DNA of 64,000 nt from Cognatishimia sp. MH4019 (GTDB lineage: Bacteria; Pseudomonadota; Alphaproteobacteria; Rhodobacterales; Rhodobacteraceae), in NCBI RefSeq assembly GCF_020177595.1, contig NZ_JAHTBL010000005.1:62001-126000 (forward strand). Direction: 5' to 3'. Made by a program: the position numbers and the translations under genes. This document shows, one piece after another, positions 43,324 through 55,310 of this stretch. Each line of letters begins with the position of its first letter. Position 1 is the stretch's first letter. Under the pieces are notes generated by a model. The model searched no databases and was not told the DNA's origin. It was given only the letters and a program-made list of their open reading frames with translations.

Positions 43324-43919
43324 CCTTTGCGCGCAGCCTCAAGATGGGGCCAGACGGGCTGATCGGGGATATGGAGTACCAGCGTGTCGCCCAGTTTCAG
43401 CGGCCCTTCCCGCTCGACCCAGGCAGTGATCCCGCGCTTGCCCTTGGCCGCGGCCTTGAAGGCTTTGCCATGCCCCGGCGCATCCTCGTCAATGACCTTG
43501 GCGGGCAGATGGCACGGGCGGTTTTCCATATCGACAACCAGCGTCGTGCCCGCTTCTGATTGCAGGCGGGACGATGGCGGCAGATGGGTGAAATCTGGCA
43601 AGCCTTCGATCACCATCGACGCACCGACCCAGGTTGGATCGAAATGGTCCACGCCCATTTTTGCGGTCACCTCGGCCATTTCCTCGGCCGAGACGATGGC
43701 GAACTGGCGCACATTGCGGATGGTCGTCCCACGCGGATGTTGCGAGATCACCCGGCTGCAAGAGGCGCGCGTTTCACCCCCGTGATCCTCGCCGGCGACG
43801 CCGGAAAAGCTGGCGAAAACCTCGTCCAGCGGCTCTGAGCGCAAGGAGGCCTCGCGATCCGGCACGCGGCCCAGAAAGGTAATCTTGGCAGTGAAAGATG
43901 TGGGGATCAAAGCGGGCAT
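43320..43919 (-). CDS. MOSC-domain protein
   Basis: A 199-residue protein of the MOSC (molybdenum cofactor sulfurase C-terminal) family. NVRQFAIVSAEEMAEVTAKMG (the family usually has RQVTLI in this place), DPTWVGASMVIEGLPDF and VDMENRPCHLPAKVI, with its conserved cysteine, are the visible blocks. MOSC proteins such as YiiM bind molybdenum cofactor and detoxify N-hydroxylated bases. This one lacks the N-terminal MOSC-N barrel. It stands alone between a convergent thioesterase gene and a repeat-rich spacer. Confidence 0.87.
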   Translation of the reverse strand: MPALIPTSFTAKITFLGRVPDREASLRSEPLDEVFASFSGVAGEDHGGETRASCSRVISQHPRGTTIRNVRQFAIVSAEEMAEVTAKMGVDHFDPTWVGASMVIEGLPDFTHLPPSSRLQSEAGTTLVVDMENRPCHLPAKVIDEDAPGHGKAFKAAAKGKRGITAWVEREGPLKLGDTLVLHIPDQPVWPHLEAARKG

Positions 43920-44036
43920 TGGGGGTCTCCGGATCAGCTGTGCGAAACCTGCCTTGCCCTTTGCCGATCCGCAATCTGAACTTTGCTGATTTATCTAAAA
44001 TTGCGCGCGCCTCGTCGGTTCGGCTAAGGCTTTGTC

Positions 44037-44125
44037 GGAGGCCGCTTCGCTTTTTTTGAGTCCTTTACTGGAAGCCGCTTCGCTTTTTAGATTTCTTTAC
44101 TGGAAGCCGCTTCGCTTTTTCCAAG
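44037..44125. repeat. Three tandem copies of a 32-33 bp unit
   Basis: The unit is GGAAGCCGCTTCGCTTTTT followed by a spacer like AGATTTCTTTACT. Copies begin at 44037, 44070 and 44102 (spacing 33 and 32). Each contains GAAG-CCG-CTTC then a T-run, so on the plus strand it looks like a small terminator. Copy 3 runs into intergenic element D. Confidence 0.85.
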
Positions 44126-44141
44126 TATCCTCGCCGAAGGC
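44111..44141 (-). repeat. Short intergenic element, copy D
   Basis: Minus strand: GCCTTCGGCGAGGATACTTG followed by GAAAAAGCGAA. About 27 of 31 positions match copy A at 11262. Its AAAAAGCGAAGC end is the part repeated in the tandem array. Confidence 0.65.
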
Positions 44142-44150
44142 TCCCCCAAC

Positions 44151-44190
44151 ATGCAAAACGCCCCGTCCTTTTCAGAACGGGGCGTTGCAT
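44151..44190 (-). terminator. Terminator of ftsH
   Basis: On the minus strand ACGCCCCGT and ACGGGGCGT form a 9-bp stem around TCTGAAAAGG (arms 44177-44185 and 44158-44166), followed by TTTTGCAT. It lies about 18 bases after the ftsH stop. Confidence 0.8.
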
Positions 44191-44207
44191 GTTGTCTTAC
44201 GATCGGA

Positions 44208-46127
<1,920 letters not shown>

Positions 46128-46230
46128 GGAAATTCTCCTTAAAAATCTGTCGGCACGGTGGAGACCACGACGGAATCCATCAGCCACCCACTTAAGATAG
46201 AGATCAGGCGGGCTACTTCAATGCGATAAA

Positions 46231-47463
46231 TCACACGTCCGGCAGGTATGCGGCGAAATCCGCGCGATTTCCGACCAATTCGGCACGCCATGCGGGGTTA
46301 AAATGCGCTAAAGGGGCCGCGATCAGCGTCTCGCCGTGCCAAATTGAAGGGCTGGCAGCAAGGCTGGCACGGGGCAAACCACTGGCGCGCCAGCTGTCGA
46401 GCTGAGCCAGACCAGCCTCGCCCAAGGCGCGCACGCGTTGGCCCGGCTCCATCGGGCCGATCAGCGTCCAGCGGTCATCAAAAAGGGCGTCGGGGCCGCA
46501 ATCCGCATCGCGCAAGGCGGCAGCTTCGCGTGTCAGGCGGAGGGTTTTGGCGTCTGAGACCAATAATGCGCCATGCAACGTCCCGGCACCGTCTTGCAGC
46601 AGCGCCGACAAGGCCGCGTAGCGCGGCGGGTAGGTCTGACCACTGATAAAACAGAGCGCGTCTGACATCAGACGGCTTTGCAGTTCGGGCGGCGCGGCCT
46701 CAAAGCCCGCGCGGGCGATCAGCAGATCACCGGCCTGTTGCTGAACTGTCTGGGCAGCAAGCGCCTTGACCTGCTGGCGCAGGGCAGTGCGGGCGCGGCT
46801 CATATGGGCGGCGGTTTGCACCAGCCGCGCGCGGTCCAGCCCGATCTTGGCCAGCTCCGGCATCATTTTGCGCAGACGAATGCGGTCAAAACTTTCGTCT
46901 TCATTGGTGGGGTCTTCGGACCAGACGGTGCCGCGTGCCAGAAGGAATGTGCGCAGGTCCTGGCGGGCCATCTCCAGCAACGGGCGCACCCAGCGGACCC
47001 CGTCTTGGGTGTGCACAGGCTGCATTGCAGCCAGGCCATCCACGCCGGAACCACGAGCAAGGCGCATCAACACGGTTTCGGCCTGATCGTCGCCCGTGTG
47101 ACCCAGAAGAATGGTCTGAATGCCCGTCTGCGTGGCCCATTCGGCCATCAGGCGGTGACGCGCGGCACGGGCCTCGGCCTGCAGGTTGCCGCGCTGGTCC
47201 CAGTCGTCCCATGTGAAAATGCGGTGGGCGCAACCCAGAAGCGCACAAAGGTCAGCCACTTGCGCCAACTCGCGCTTGGCCTCGGGGCGCAGACCGTGAT
47301 CGACGCTCAGCGCGGTGACACGGTCCGGCCCAAAATGGCCACAAGCCAGGACCAGAAGGGCGGTGGAATCCCCGCCGCCAGACACAGCGACACCAATTTT
47401 ATCAGAAAACCCGGCCCCTAGAGCGCGCGTGCAGGCTGCTGCAAACGACGCCTCCAGCGTCAC
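46231..47463 (-). CDS. tilS: tRNA(Ile)-lysidine synthase
   Basis: TilS changes C34 of tRNA-Ile2 to lysidine so that AUA is read. The 410-residue protein has the PP-loop SGGGDSTALL (about 29-38), LSVDHGLRPEA and LLGHTGDDQAETVLMRL, which are TilS signatures. It starts with GTG 47463, which overlaps the cpoB stop (GTGA). Its position between cpoB and ftsH is conserved in alphaproteobacteria. The C-terminal substrate-binding region is present though divergent. Confidence 0.95.
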   Translation of the reverse strand: MTLEASFAAACTRALGAGFSDKIGVAVSGGGDSTALLVLACGHFGPDRVTALSVDHGLRPEAKRELAQVADLCALLGCAHRIFTWDDWDQRGNLQAEARAARHRLMAEWATQTGIQTILLGHTGDDQAETVLMRLARGSGVDGLAAMQPVHTQDGVRWVRPLLEMARQDLRTFLLARGTVWSEDPTNEDESFDRIRLRKMMPELAKIGLDRARLVQTAAHMSRARTALRQQVKALAAQTVQQQAGDLLIARAGFEAAPPELQSRLMSDALCFISGQTYPPRYAALSALLQDGAGTLHGALLVSDAKTLRLTREAAALRDADCGPDALFDDRWTLIGPMEPGQRVRALGEAGLAQLDSWRASGLPRASLAASPSIWHGETLIAAPLAHFNPAWRAELVGNRADFAAYLPDV

Positions 47464-48281
47464 GAGCAGCCGAAAGAGCTTTGTGCGGCCTGTGCATCCG
47501 CGACGGATGCCGATGTGGGAAAGCGCGTCTGCACTTCGGCCAGTGTCACGCAGGCCTCGTTCGTCTGGCCCAAAGCGCCCAGCGATGCGCCCAGCTTATA
47601 CAAAGCGCGCGGGGCGTCGGCCCCGTTGGGATCACCCGAAAACGCGTTGAGATAGGCGCGCGCGGCAGAGGTCATGTCACCCAGACCTTCCAGCGCTTCG
47701 CCGCGCATCAGGTCGACTTTGACGGCTACTGGGCTGCCCGGATAGGTCTCATTAAAGGTCGCCAACTGGTCAGCGGCGGCTCGAAAGTCACCGGATGCGA
47801 GCGCCTCCGACGCCCGCTGGAAATCCTCTGCTTCGCCGACAGCCAATTGCGACACGTCCGTTTGCGGCGCGGGTGCTGCGGGGGCCACAGGCGTGGCAGG
47901 GGCCGCGCCGCCACCGAGGGTGGAGCCTTCGCCAAGGGAGGCGATATCGCAGTCTGCTTCAAGCTCGCAGAGGCGGAACTCGAGATCACCGATCCGGTTG
48001 GTGCCGTCGCTCACGACTTGATTCACGCGAAACTCCAGCTGTTCGGTCTTTGCCGTCAGGCGCTGCAATTCCATCTCGATGGCATCGACCCGCTCCAGAA
48101 CCGATCCGCCTGCGCCCGTGCCACTGGGTGCGGCCGTTGTGGACAGCTCCCGCTTGAGGCGCTGAATATCCACAAACAGCACCGACAGTTCCTGCCGGAT
48201 ATCAGCCAGTGTCTGGTCGTCCTGAGCCGCAGCGGGCAGCGCCAAGGCAAGGCCCAGAACAAGAGCGAGGAGTCGAAACAT
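47460..48281 (-). CDS. cpoB: Tol-Pal associated protein CpoB (YbgF)
   Basis: A periplasmic protein that links the Tol system to peptidoglycan synthesis during division. 273 residues from ATG 48281 (a GTG just before it is also possible), with signal peptide 1-20 ending PAAAQ, a coiled coil (about 25-95), an Ala/Pro linker and three C-terminal TPR-like repeats (about 145-265). It follows pal by 12 bases and overlaps tilS. Confidence 0.93.
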   Translation of the reverse strand: MFRLLALVLGLALALPAAAQDDQTLADIRQELSVLFVDIQRLKRELSTTAAPSGTGAGGSVLERVDAIEMELQRLTAKTEQLEFRVNQVVSDGTNRIGDLEFRLCELEADCDIASLGEGSTLGGGAAPATPVAPAAPAPQTDVSQLAVGEAEDFQRASEALASGDFRAAADQLATFNETYPGSPVAVKVDLMRGEALEGLGDMTSAARAYLNAFSGDPNGADAPRALYKLGASLGALGQTNEACVTLAEVQTRFPTSASVADAQAAQSSFGCS

Positions 48282-48293
48282 CACGTCAGCTCC

Positions 48294-48806
48294 TTAGCTG
48301 GTGCCGCCTGCTGCGATCACCGTGACCGCGCGGCGGTTCTTGGCATAGCAGCTCTCGTCCGAGCAAATCTCAAGCGGGCGTTCCTTTCCGAAGGTCAGCG
48401 TTTGCAGGCGCGTGGCCGCAACCCCTTGGCTGACCAGATATTCCTGCACGGCATTGGCCCGGCGTGCGCCCAGCGCGAGGTTGTATTCGCGTGTGCCTTG
48501 CTCATCCGCATGACCTTCGATCACGGCGGTGAATTCCGGATTATTGGCGAGCCATGCGGCTTGGCCTGCCAACACCGTCTGCGCTTGTGGTGTCAACGAG
48601 GATTGGTCGACCAGAAACAGCACCCGGTCGCCGATGGTCTGGCTGAAATAGGCGGGCGAGTTGGGGTCTTGCGCCGATCCCACGTCAAAGCCCGCGCCTG
48701 CGCCATCCGCTCCAAACCCGCCGTCATTGTCAAAGCGGCCCGCATTCGTACATGCGCCCAGAGCGAAAGCCGCCCCGACCAACACTGCGATTTTCAAACT
48801 GTTCAT
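48294..48806 (-). CDS. pal: Peptidoglycan-associated lipoprotein Pal
   Basis: The outer-membrane lipoprotein of the Tol-Pal complex, 170 residues. Lipobox FALGAC (cysteine near 19); a glycine-rich linker (24-45); OmpA-like domain with RVLFLVDQSSLTPQAQ, IEGHADEQGTREYNLALG and RRANAVQEYL (about 60-165), which bind diaminopimelate of the wall. It follows tolB after 66 bases and is followed by cpoB. Confidence 0.97.
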   Translation of the reverse strand: MNSLKIAVLVGAAFALGACTNAGRFDNDGGFGADGAGAGFDVGSAQDPNSPAYFSQTIGDRVLFLVDQSSLTPQAQTVLAGQAAWLANNPEFTAVIEGHADEQGTREYNLALGARRANAVQEYLVSQGVAATRLQTLTFGKERPLEICSDESCYAKNRRAVTVIAAGGTS

Positions 48807-48872
48807 GGTGCTATCCTGTATTTTTCTATGCTCATTTCAGATCAGTCTATCAGCTTTGCCCGCCCAAGGGAA

Positions 48873-50198
48873 TCAGCGTTGCAGCGGCGACCATGAGGGG
48901 TCGGATGCACCACCCTCGGTGCGGATAGGTTTCAGATTCCGGCCCGAGATGTCGACCGAATAAAGCGAGGGCGCACCCTGCGCGCCTTGGGTTTCACGCG
49001 TGAACATGATCACGCGGCCATTGGGCGACCATGTGGGGCCTTCATCGAGGAACGACGCGGTCAGCAAGCGCTCTTCGGAGCCATCCAGCCGCATCACACC
49101 GATATGAAAGCGTCCGCGATTTTGCTTGGTAAACGCCACCAGATCGCCGCGCGGCGACCACACGGGCGTACCGTAGCGCCCTGCCCCAAAGCTGATACGC
49201 GTCGCCTCGCCCCCGCTAGCAGGCATCACGTAAAGCTGCTGATTGCCGCTGCGGTCGCTCTCAAAGACGATCCGGCTGCCATCGGGCGAAAAGCTGGGCG
49301 CGGTCTCAATCGACGGAGCCGAGGTCAGCCGCGTCAGATTGCCAGAACTCAGATTGACCGCATAAAGGTCGGTGTTGCCGCCTGTGGTCAGAGAGAAGAC
49401 CGCCGTTTGCCCGTCAGGCGCAAAGCGCGGTGCAAAGCTCATGGTGCCAGAGGGCAGATCAATCGCGCGGCGGCCCACATTGTTCACGTCCAGCACGTAG
49501 ATGCGCGGAAAGCCCGTCTCGTAGCTGGTGTAAAGCACTTGGCTGCCATCGGGCGAGAAGCGCGGGGCCAGAACGATGGCGCTGCTGTCGGTCAGATACT
49601 GCACATTCGCGCCGTCGTAATCCATGATCGCCAGACGCTTGCGACGGTCGTTCTTGGGGCCGGTTTCCGACACGAAAACCACGCGGCTGTCGAAGTATTT
49701 CCCTTCGCCGGTGATGCGGGAATAGACCTCATCGGCCACTTTATGCGCCATGCGCCGCCAGCCATCGGCAGTGCCTGCAAATTGCAGACCCGTGCCCAGC
49801 TCGGCCCCAGAAAACACGTCATAGACGCGGAATTTCACGTTGATATTGCCCTGCCCGTCCGCGTTCACGGCCCCGGTGATCAGCGCTTGCGCGTTGATCG
49901 CCTTCCAGTCGGCATATTGCACCGGAGAGGCGAAATTGCTGACCGTCGAGATGAACGCATCAGGCGAGATTTCACGAAAGAGCCCGGTTCCCGTCAGGTC
50001 AGCGGCTACGACGCGGCTGATATCGCTGGCGAGCTGCCCGGCGGCAGCACTTTCCGCCTGAAAGGCCGGGATCGCGAACGGCATCGGTTCAATCACACCA
50101 TCGGTGATCCGCAGCCTCAAAGGGCCGTCCTGCGCCACCGCGACGGAGCCGATTGCGAGGCTGAACACCATCGCCAGAAAGATCAGAATTGCCCGCAT
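48873..50198 (-). CDS. tolB: Tol-Pal system protein TolB
   Basis: A periplasmic beta-propeller that binds Pal and links it to TolA. 441 residues with signal peptide 1-22, an N-terminal domain (about 25-160) and a six-bladed propeller (about 170-435) marked by repeated [34 protein letters not shown] and [11 protein letters not shown]. Its ATG overlaps the tolA stop (ATG at 50196-50198). Complete. Confidence 0.97.
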   Translation of the reverse strand: MRAILIFLAMVFSLAIGSVAVAQDGPLRLRITDGVIEPMPFAIPAFQAESAAAGQLASDISRVVAADLTGTGLFREISPDAFISTVSNFASPVQYADWKAINAQALITGAVNADGQGNINVKFRVYDVFSGAELGTGLQFAGTADGWRRMAHKVADEVYSRITGEGKYFDSRVVFVSETGPKNDRRKRLAIMDYDGANVQYLTDSSAIVLAPRFSPDGSQVLYTSYETGFPRIYVLDVNNVGRRAIDLPSGTMSFAPRFAPDGQTAVFSLTTGGNTDLYAVNLSSGNLTRLTSAPSIETAPSFSPDGSRIVFESDRSGNQQLYVMPASGGEATRISFGAGRYGTPVWSPRGDLVAFTKQNRGRFHIGVMRLDGSEERLLTASFLDEGPTWSPNGRVIMFTRETQGAQGAPSLYSVDISGRNLKPIRTEGGASDPSWSPLQR

Positions 50199-51295
50199 TA
50201 CCTCAACCTCATTCCGCTTGGATCGAATGTCATCTCAATTTCGCGCCATTGGCCGTATTTTTCACGGGGAAGATTATAGCCCCGTGCACCGCAGCGGATT
50301 ATCGCTCGCCGTGCGGCTTCAAAAGCCTGCCGTGCGCCCGCTTCAGATCCGCCCTCAAAGGACAGCATCCGGATGGAGCTGGTCACAGGCGTTGCGTTCT
50401 CGGCCATCTCGACGGCGACAACGACGGTGGTGCCGAGCGCATCTGTCGACAGCGAACCCACATTCCAGCAGCTGGAGACCGCGACGCGCATCGCGTCTTT
50501 CTCGCCCCGTGTCAGGGGCGGGCCGCTGGGAACGTCCGATGTGCTTTGCTGATTGGCGACAGCTTGGGCGACCGCATCGGCAATCGCATCATTTGTTGGT
50601 GCGTCCGGCGCGGGCGTCTCTTCGGGCGTTTCCGCAGGTGCGGGTCGCGACGGGCGCACTTGCGGGCGCATGGATTGCTGCGGCGCGCTGGCGGGCGTCT
50701 CGGCTTCGGTCACGATCTCGGTCGCGGCGGCTTCGGGCGCGGTTTCAGGGGCTTCTTCGGCCTGTTCAGTGCCTTCATCGCTTTCAGTGACGGCGTCTTG
50801 AACGGTGTCTGCCACTTGCGTGTCCGGTGCAGGCGGCGCAACAGGTTCTGGCGCCACACGGTCGGCTTGCTGTTCCTGCGCCTCTTCGGCCTCAGGCAAG
50901 GCAGTCGTCACCGGCTCGACCGGGACAGGCGGCGCAGGCTCTGCGGGGGCCTCGGGCTCCACTTCGGCAACAGGTGGCGTAAGCGTGCTCACATCCGGCG
51001 GATCCTCAGGCGCGGGGGCCTCTTGCGGTGGGGGCGGCGGCGCTTCCTCGACCGGCGTCACAGCAGCCACATCGGGCGCTTCTTCGGCTTGGGGCGCATC
51101 GGCCTGATCCGGGGTCAACGCGACCGCATCGGGGCTGCTTTCCGCGATCAGGGCCGCGAACTCATCGCCCGAGATGATCGACACATTGCTTGTCGTCTCA
51201 AACGGCAAAGGCTCGGTCGAGAGCACCCCACCGAACAGCAAAAAGCCGATCAAAGCCGCGTGGCCCGCGCCTGAGATATAATACCCCGTCTGCAC
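50198..51295 (-). CDS. tolA: TolA
   Basis: The inner-membrane protein that spans the periplasm and transmits energy from TolQR. 365 residues: one membrane helix (about 7-26), a long Pro/Glu/Ala-rich middle (about 55-240) and a C-terminal TonB/TolA domain (about 260-360) with [10 protein letters not shown] and [16 protein letters not shown]. The middle is proline- and glutamate-rich rather than the Lys/Ala helix of E. coli TolA, as is usual in alphaproteobacteria. The gene is tightly placed between tolR and tolB. Confidence 0.92.
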   Translation of the reverse strand: MQTGYYISGAGHAALIGFLLFGGVLSTEPLPFETTSNVSIISGDEFAALIAESSPDAVALTPDQADAPQAEEAPDVAAVTPVEEAPPPPPQEAPAPEDPPDVSTLTPPVAEVEPEAPAEPAPPVPVEPVTTALPEAEEAQEQQADRVAPEPVAPPAPDTQVADTVQDAVTESDEGTEQAEEAPETAPEAAATEIVTEAETPASAPQQSMRPQVRPSRPAPAETPEETPAPDAPTNDAIADAVAQAVANQQSTSDVPSGPPLTRGEKDAMRVAVSSCWNVGSLSTDALGTTVVVAVEMAENATPVTSSIRMLSFEGGSEAGARQAFEAARRAIIRCGARGYNLPREKYGQWREIEMTFDPSGMRLR

Positions 51296-51302
51296 GATGG
51301 CC

Positions 51303-51773
51303 TCAGTTCCCGCCCAGCGTCGGGCCGCCCGTATCCGTGACCAGCCCGATATTGCTGAACCCGCCCGCGTTCAAAGCGCCCATGACCTGCACAACGCGCG
51401 CGTAGGGAATGGCCCCATCCGCGCGCAGGAAGATCTTGTCATCGACCCGCTCGGCAGCAATCGCGCGCAGGCGCGGGATCAGATCGTCATCGGCAATCTC
51501 GGTCGTCATCAGCTGCAGGCTGCCCTCGGCGGTCAGCGTGATCGTCAACGGCTCGTCTTCCTCACCTGCTTCCAGCGCGTTGGCGGCTGTTTTCGGCAGC
51601 TCCACCGGGACGCCCACCGTCATCAAGGGGGCTGCGACCATGAAGATGATCAGCAGCACCATCATCACATCCACAAACGGCGTGACGTTGATCTCTGCCA
51701 TCGGTTGCGCGCGGCTTTTGCGGCGCCGTCTGCCGCCGCCACCCCCGTCGCTTTGCATGACCCCGCCGCCCAT
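51303..51773 (-). CDS. tolR: TolR
   Basis: ExbD/TolR family, 156 residues. ATG 51773 begins one base after the tolQ stop. A Gly/Arg-rich N-terminus precedes [21 protein letters not shown], which carries the essential membrane aspartate; a periplasmic domain follows with VPVELPKT and [17 protein letters not shown]. With TolQ it forms the proton-driven motor. Confidence 0.96.
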   Translation of the reverse strand: MGGGVMQSDGGGGGRRRRKSRAQPMAEINVTPFVDVMMVLLIIFMVAAPLMTVGVPVELPKTAANALEAGEEDEPLTITLTAEGSLQLMTTEIADDDLIPRLRAIAAERVDDKIFLRADGAIPYARVVQVMGALNAGGFSNIGLVTDTGGPTLGGN

Positions 51774-51774
51774 A

Positions 51775-52446
51775 TCAGCTGTCCAACTGACGGCTGAGGA
51801 TGGTGGCAAACTCGTCCGCAAAGGATTCGTAATTGCCGACAATGCGATCACTATCCGCGCTGAGCTTGTTGTAGAAGATCACCGCCGGGATCGCGGCCAG
51901 CAGACCCAGACCAGTGGCCAAAAGCGCCTCGGCAATGCCGGGGGCGACCACGGCGAGCGAGGTATTCTGCTGCTCTGCAATCTCGATAAACGCGTTCATG
52001 ATGCCCCAAACGGTGCCGAAAAGCCCCACAAACGGCGCGGTGGAGCCCACGGTCGCCAGCACGGCCAAATTCTTTTGCAGCCCTTCCGCCTCTTTCGCGA
52101 TGGCCACATCCATGGACCTGTCGATCCGACTTTGCGCCCCGGCGATCAGCCCACCATCGGTGCGATGCGATCTGCGCCATTCCAACATTCCGGCCGCGAA
52201 TATCTTCTCGGACGGCCCTGACGGGTTCGGCCCGATCTTGTCGAACAGCCCATCAAGGGGCTGGCCGGACCAGAACGCCTCATCAAAGACCGCCGCCTCG
52301 CGTCGCGCGGCCCGGTAGTTGAGGGTTTTCTGAATGATGATCGCCCACGCCCAGAAGGACGCCACAATCAGCAATATCATCGTGATTTTGACCGTGATCG
52401 TTGCGCGCGCGAATAGCGCCCACATCGAGAAATCGACTGATTCCAT
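51775..52446 (-). CDS. tolQ: TolQ
   Basis: ExbB/TolQ family proton-channel protein, 223 residues with three membrane helices (about 16-38, 127-149 and 165-190). [17 protein letters not shown] and [22 protein letters not shown] are the conserved family blocks. It starts the tolQRAB-pal-cpoB set, 114 bases after ybgC, and is one base from tolR. Confidence 0.97.
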   Translation of the reverse strand: MESVDFSMWALFARATITVKITMILLIVASFWAWAIIIQKTLNYRAARREAAVFDEAFWSGQPLDGLFDKIGPNPSGPSEKIFAAGMLEWRRSHRTDGGLIAGAQSRIDRSMDVAIAKEAEGLQKNLAVLATVGSTAPFVGLFGTVWGIMNAFIEIAEQQNTSLAVVAPGIAEALLATGLGLLAAIPAVIFYNKLSADSDRIVGNYESFADEFATILSRQLDS

Positions 52447-52560
52447 AATTGCCTGCTCTCGCCGTTACGGGTCTCTCTGACCTCTTATGACGTCAGAATT
52501 ACCGCATTCCTTGGCCAAACGCCAACAAATTGCATCTCACAAGCGCGAGACTGGCGCGTC

Positions 52561-52950
52561 TTAGTGAACCTGTCGGCGGATATTCGCTGGAAGACGGGCG
52601 GGTTGGCCCGCCTCGTTGATGGCCACGATGGTCACAAGCGCGCTAAAGAGCAACTGATCTGCCCGTTTGACGTCTTGGCGAAAGATGATCCGCGCGCCGG
52701 TCATCGCCTCGGTCGTGGTCTCAACCACCAGCTCGTCATCGAATTTCGCAGGCGACAGATAGTCGGCCTCAACCTTGCGCACGGCAAAGACGACGCCGTC
52801 TTCGTCTTTCATAGCGACCTGATCGACGCCCATCTCGCGCACATACTCACTGCGGGCGCGTTCGATGAATTTCAGGTAGTTGGCATAATAGACAATACCC
52901 GCCAGATCTGTGTCTTCATAATACACACGCAGCTCAAACCGGTGGCTCAT
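52561..52950 (-). CDS. ybgC: YbgC acyl-CoA thioesterase
   Basis: A 129-residue hotdog thioesterase, the first gene of the tol cluster in most proteobacteria. The catalytic motif YYEDTDLAGIVYYANYLKF (10-28) has the active aspartate. It hydrolyses short acyl-CoA or works with phospholipid synthesis. Its ATG overlaps the stop of the hypothetical gene upstream (ATGA). Confidence 0.95.
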   Translation of the reverse strand: MSHRFELRVYYEDTDLAGIVYYANYLKFIERARSEYVREMGVDQVAMKDEDGVVFAVRKVEADYLSPAKFDDELVVETTTEAMTGARIIFRQDVKRADQLLFSALVTIVAINEAGQPARLPANIRRQVH

Positions 52951-53570
52951 TGGGGGACCTCCATACGGGCAAACAAGCGCAACGCGTGGCTGGCATCTTG
53001 GGCGACAGCGGGCAAGACCGGATCATAGCCTGCGCGGATCACCTGCGCGATGTCAGGGCGCAGCACCGTGGTTTCCCCCGCCACCGCCAGCGGCGAGGCC
53101 TCGCGAAACGCCACATCCGACCAGAGCACGATACTTTGGACAATCTGGCTTAGTGCCAAAGTCTCCGCCGGCACCGCAGATAATTGTTCGTCCATCCGCA
53201 GGAAGATGAAACAGGCTTTGATCGCGCCCGCTTCGTCGAAGCGGAAAATCCGGTATTGATTGGCATCCGCGTCTTTCAGGCGCGCCACCAAAGGCCCCAA
53301 ATCAGGCACCAGACGATCCAAATCGCGCACACCCAGCAATTCGTCCCAGTCACGGCAGAAAAACAGCATCATGTTGCTGCCAAGCTCTGGATCAGTCTCG
53401 GCCATCTGATGCCCGGCCAGCGCGCAAACCGCCTCAATCGCGCCTTTCAGCACACCAATTGTCTGATCCTCGACCCCAAAGGCCACAGGCGCAATCGGGC
53501 GCCCCCAGCGGGCAAACAGGAAACTGCCATCGCCGCGCGTAAACAGTGCCTGCACCTGATGGGGTGTCAT
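52947..53570 (-). CDS. Conserved hypothetical protein, probably tied to ybgC-tol
   Basis: A 207-residue soluble protein with no signal peptide or membrane helix and no motif I recognise. It begins MTPHQVQALFTRGDGSFLFA and contains LGSNMMLFFCRDWDELLGV and PIAPVAFGVEDQTIGVLKGA. Its stop overlaps the ybgC ATG, and it lies 63 bases after ruvB, so it sits between the ruv and tol groups. Good codon use and a tight fit with neighbours support a real gene. Confidence 0.85.
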   Translation of the reverse strand: MTPHQVQALFTRGDGSFLFARWGRPIAPVAFGVEDQTIGVLKGAIEAVCALAGHQMAETDPELGSNMMLFFCRDWDELLGVRDLDRLVPDLGPLVARLKDADANQYRIFRFDEAGAIKACFIFLRMDEQLSAVPAETLALSQIVQSIVLWSDVAFREASPLAVAGETTVLRPDIAQVIRAGYDPVLPAVAQDASHALRLFARMEVPQ

Positions 53571-53579
53571 TGATGCCCT

Positions 53580-53611
53580 TTCATCTTTGCAAAAATACTC
53601 GCGCCGCAGGC
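53580..53611 (-). repeat. Short intergenic element, copy C
   Basis: Minus strand: GCCTGCGGCGCGAGTATTTT followed by TGCAAAGATGAA, lying between ruvB and the hypothetical gene. This form is common in Roseobacter spacers. It is the best copy of the family in this window. Confidence 0.65.
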
Positions 53612-53633
53612 ATAGAATCCTGTCGCCAAAGGC

Positions 53634-54653
53634 TCAACCGAATAGATCGTTTTGCCCCTTGGGCGCCTCCAGCCCCAAATGCGTCCACGCCCGCTGGGCC
53701 AGCATCCGTCCGCGCGGCGTGCGCTGGATCAAACCTTGCTGCAGCAGGTAAGGCTCGATCACCTCTTCCAACGCGTCGCGGCTTTCCGATAGCGCGGCGG
53801 ACATGGTCTCAATGCCGACAGGGCCGCCCTGATAATGCTCGGCAATCAGGCGCAGATAGCGCCGGTCGGCCCCATCCAGCCCCAGATGATCCACGCCCAA
53901 GCGCGTCAGCGCATTATCGGCAATCGCCTGCCCGATGCGCCCGTCGCCTTCGACCAGCGCGAAATCCACCACCCGGCGCAACAGCCGCCCGGCGATCCGG
54001 GGCGTGCCGCGCGCCCGTTTTGCAATCTCGCGCGCACCGGCTTCTTCAATCGGCACGCCCAGCAGGCGCGCGCCGCGGGTGACGATCTCGTGCAGCTCTT
54101 CCACAGTGTAGAATTGCAGCCGCGTCGGGATACCAAAGCGGTCGCGGAGCGGCGTGGTCAGCAGGCCGAGGCGCGTGGTGGCACCGACCAGCGTGAACGG
54201 CTGTAGCTCAATCCGCACGGTGCGCGCGGCGGGGCCTTCGCCGATCACCAGATCCAGCTCGAAGTCTTCGAGCGCGGGGTACAGCACCTCTTCGACCACC
54301 GGGTTCAGACGATGAATCTCATCAATGAACAGCACGTCGCGTGCTTCCAGATTGGTCAGAATCGCCGCCAGATCGCCCGCCTTGGCCAGCACCGGCCCCG
54401 AGGTCATTCGGAAATTCACACCCAACTCGCGCGCCATGATCTGCGCCAGCGTCGTCTTGCCCAAACCAGGGGGGCCATGAAACAGCGTGTGATCCATCGC
54501 CTCGCCGCGTTGGCGGGCGGATTGGATGAACACCGACAGGTTCGCCCGCGCCTCGGCCTGACCGATGAATTCGGACAAGTGCTGGGGCCGAAGCGCGCGA
54601 TCCGCGTCTTCGGCTTGGCGTTCGGGGCGCAATGTCGGGTCGGGTTCTGTCAT
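53634..54653 (-). CDS. ruvB: Holliday junction helicase RuvB
   Basis: The AAA+ motor of branch migration, 339 residues. Walker [10 protein letters not shown] (about 60-68), Walker [12 protein letters not shown], sensor [11 protein letters not shown] and the C-terminal winged helix with [13 protein letters not shown]. It follows ruvA by three bases. Full length and motifs intact. Confidence 0.98.
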   Translation of the reverse strand: MTEPDPTLRPERQAEDADRALRPQHLSEFIGQAEARANLSVFIQSARQRGEAMDHTLFHGPPGLGKTTLAQIMARELGVNFRMTSGPVLAKAGDLAAILTNLEARDVLFIDEIHRLNPVVEEVLYPALEDFELDLVIGEGPAARTVRIELQPFTLVGATTRLGLLTTPLRDRFGIPTRLQFYTVEELHEIVTRGARLLGVPIEEAGAREIAKRARGTPRIAGRLLRRVVDFALVEGDGRIGQAIADNALTRLGVDHLGLDGADRRYLRLIAEHYQGGPVGIETMSAALSESRDALEEVIEPYLLQQGLIQRTPRGRMLAQRAWTHLGLEAPKGQNDLFG

Positions 54654-54656
54654 GCC

Positions 54657-55310
54657 CTACCCTTTCGGAGCCAGCAGTTTCAGCGCCGCTTTGATCAGCG
54701 TCGTGGTGTCGGCAGAGGGATCGTTGCCCGCAGCTTCAGCGACGGCGCTGGCGGCTTCACCCGGCGCATAGCCGAGGTTGACAAGGGCAGACAGCGCCTC
54801 GGATTGGGCCGCGCCGGAGACTGGGGTGGCGGGCGTTTCGATCACCTCGATCACATCGGTGTCGACCTCTGTGGCGGTCGGTGGGGCGCTGCCTCCCATG
54901 GCCATCACCGTTGGCGCTTTGTCCTTTAGCTCGATCACCACGCGTTGCGCGGTTTTGGGGCCGATCCCTTTGGCGGCCTTCACCGCGTTCCAGTCGCCCA
55001 GCGCAATCGCGCGGCTGACGCCGTCGGGGCCAAGCGTGCCAAGGATCGCCATCGACGCTTTCGCGCCGATCCCTTGCACCGACATCAGCAGGCGGTGCCA
55101 TTCTTTTTCCACCAATGACGTGAAGCCGAACAGTTGCAACAGGTCCTCGCGCACCAGAAGGTCGGTGTAGAGCGCCACGGCCTCGCCGACACCGGGTAAA
55201 CCCGCCAGCGTGCGTTCGTTGCAATAGACCATGTAGCCCACGCCGCGCACGTCGATCAGGACGTGGTCTGACCCGCGATAGTCGATCCGGCCGGAGAGCT
55301 TGCCAATCAT
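54657..55310 (-). CDS. ruvA: Holliday junction DNA helicase subunit RuvA
   Basis: RuvA binds the four-way junction and recruits RuvB. 217 residues: N-terminal OB fold ([13 protein letters not shown]), two helix-hairpin-helix motifs ([14 protein letters not shown] and [14 protein letters not shown]) and a C-terminal domain (about 165-215) with [15 protein letters not shown] that touches RuvB. A longer than usual linker (about 140-165) is rich in Thr/Val/Glu. Its start overlaps the ruvC stop. Confidence 0.97.
   Translation of the reverse strand: MIGKLSGRIDYRGSDHVLIDVRGVGYMVYCNERTLAGLPGVGEAVALYTDLLVREDLLQLFGFTSLVEKEWHRLLMSVQGIGAKASMAILGTLGPDGVSRAIALGDWNAVKAAKGIGPKTAQRVVIELKDKAPTVMAMGGSAPPTATEVDTDVIEVIETPATPVSGAAQSEALSALVNLGYAPGEAASAVAEAAGNDPSADTTTLIKAALKLLAPKG

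Noticed and set aside
44037-44125. CRISPR-like array
   Set aside because: Only three units, with spacers of about 13 bases that resemble each other, and no cas genes.
50805-51107. Gly/Ser/Ala-rich frame on the plus strand, like a secreted repeat protein
   Set aside because: It is the reverse of the Pro/Glu-rich middle of tolA, which explains the simple composition.
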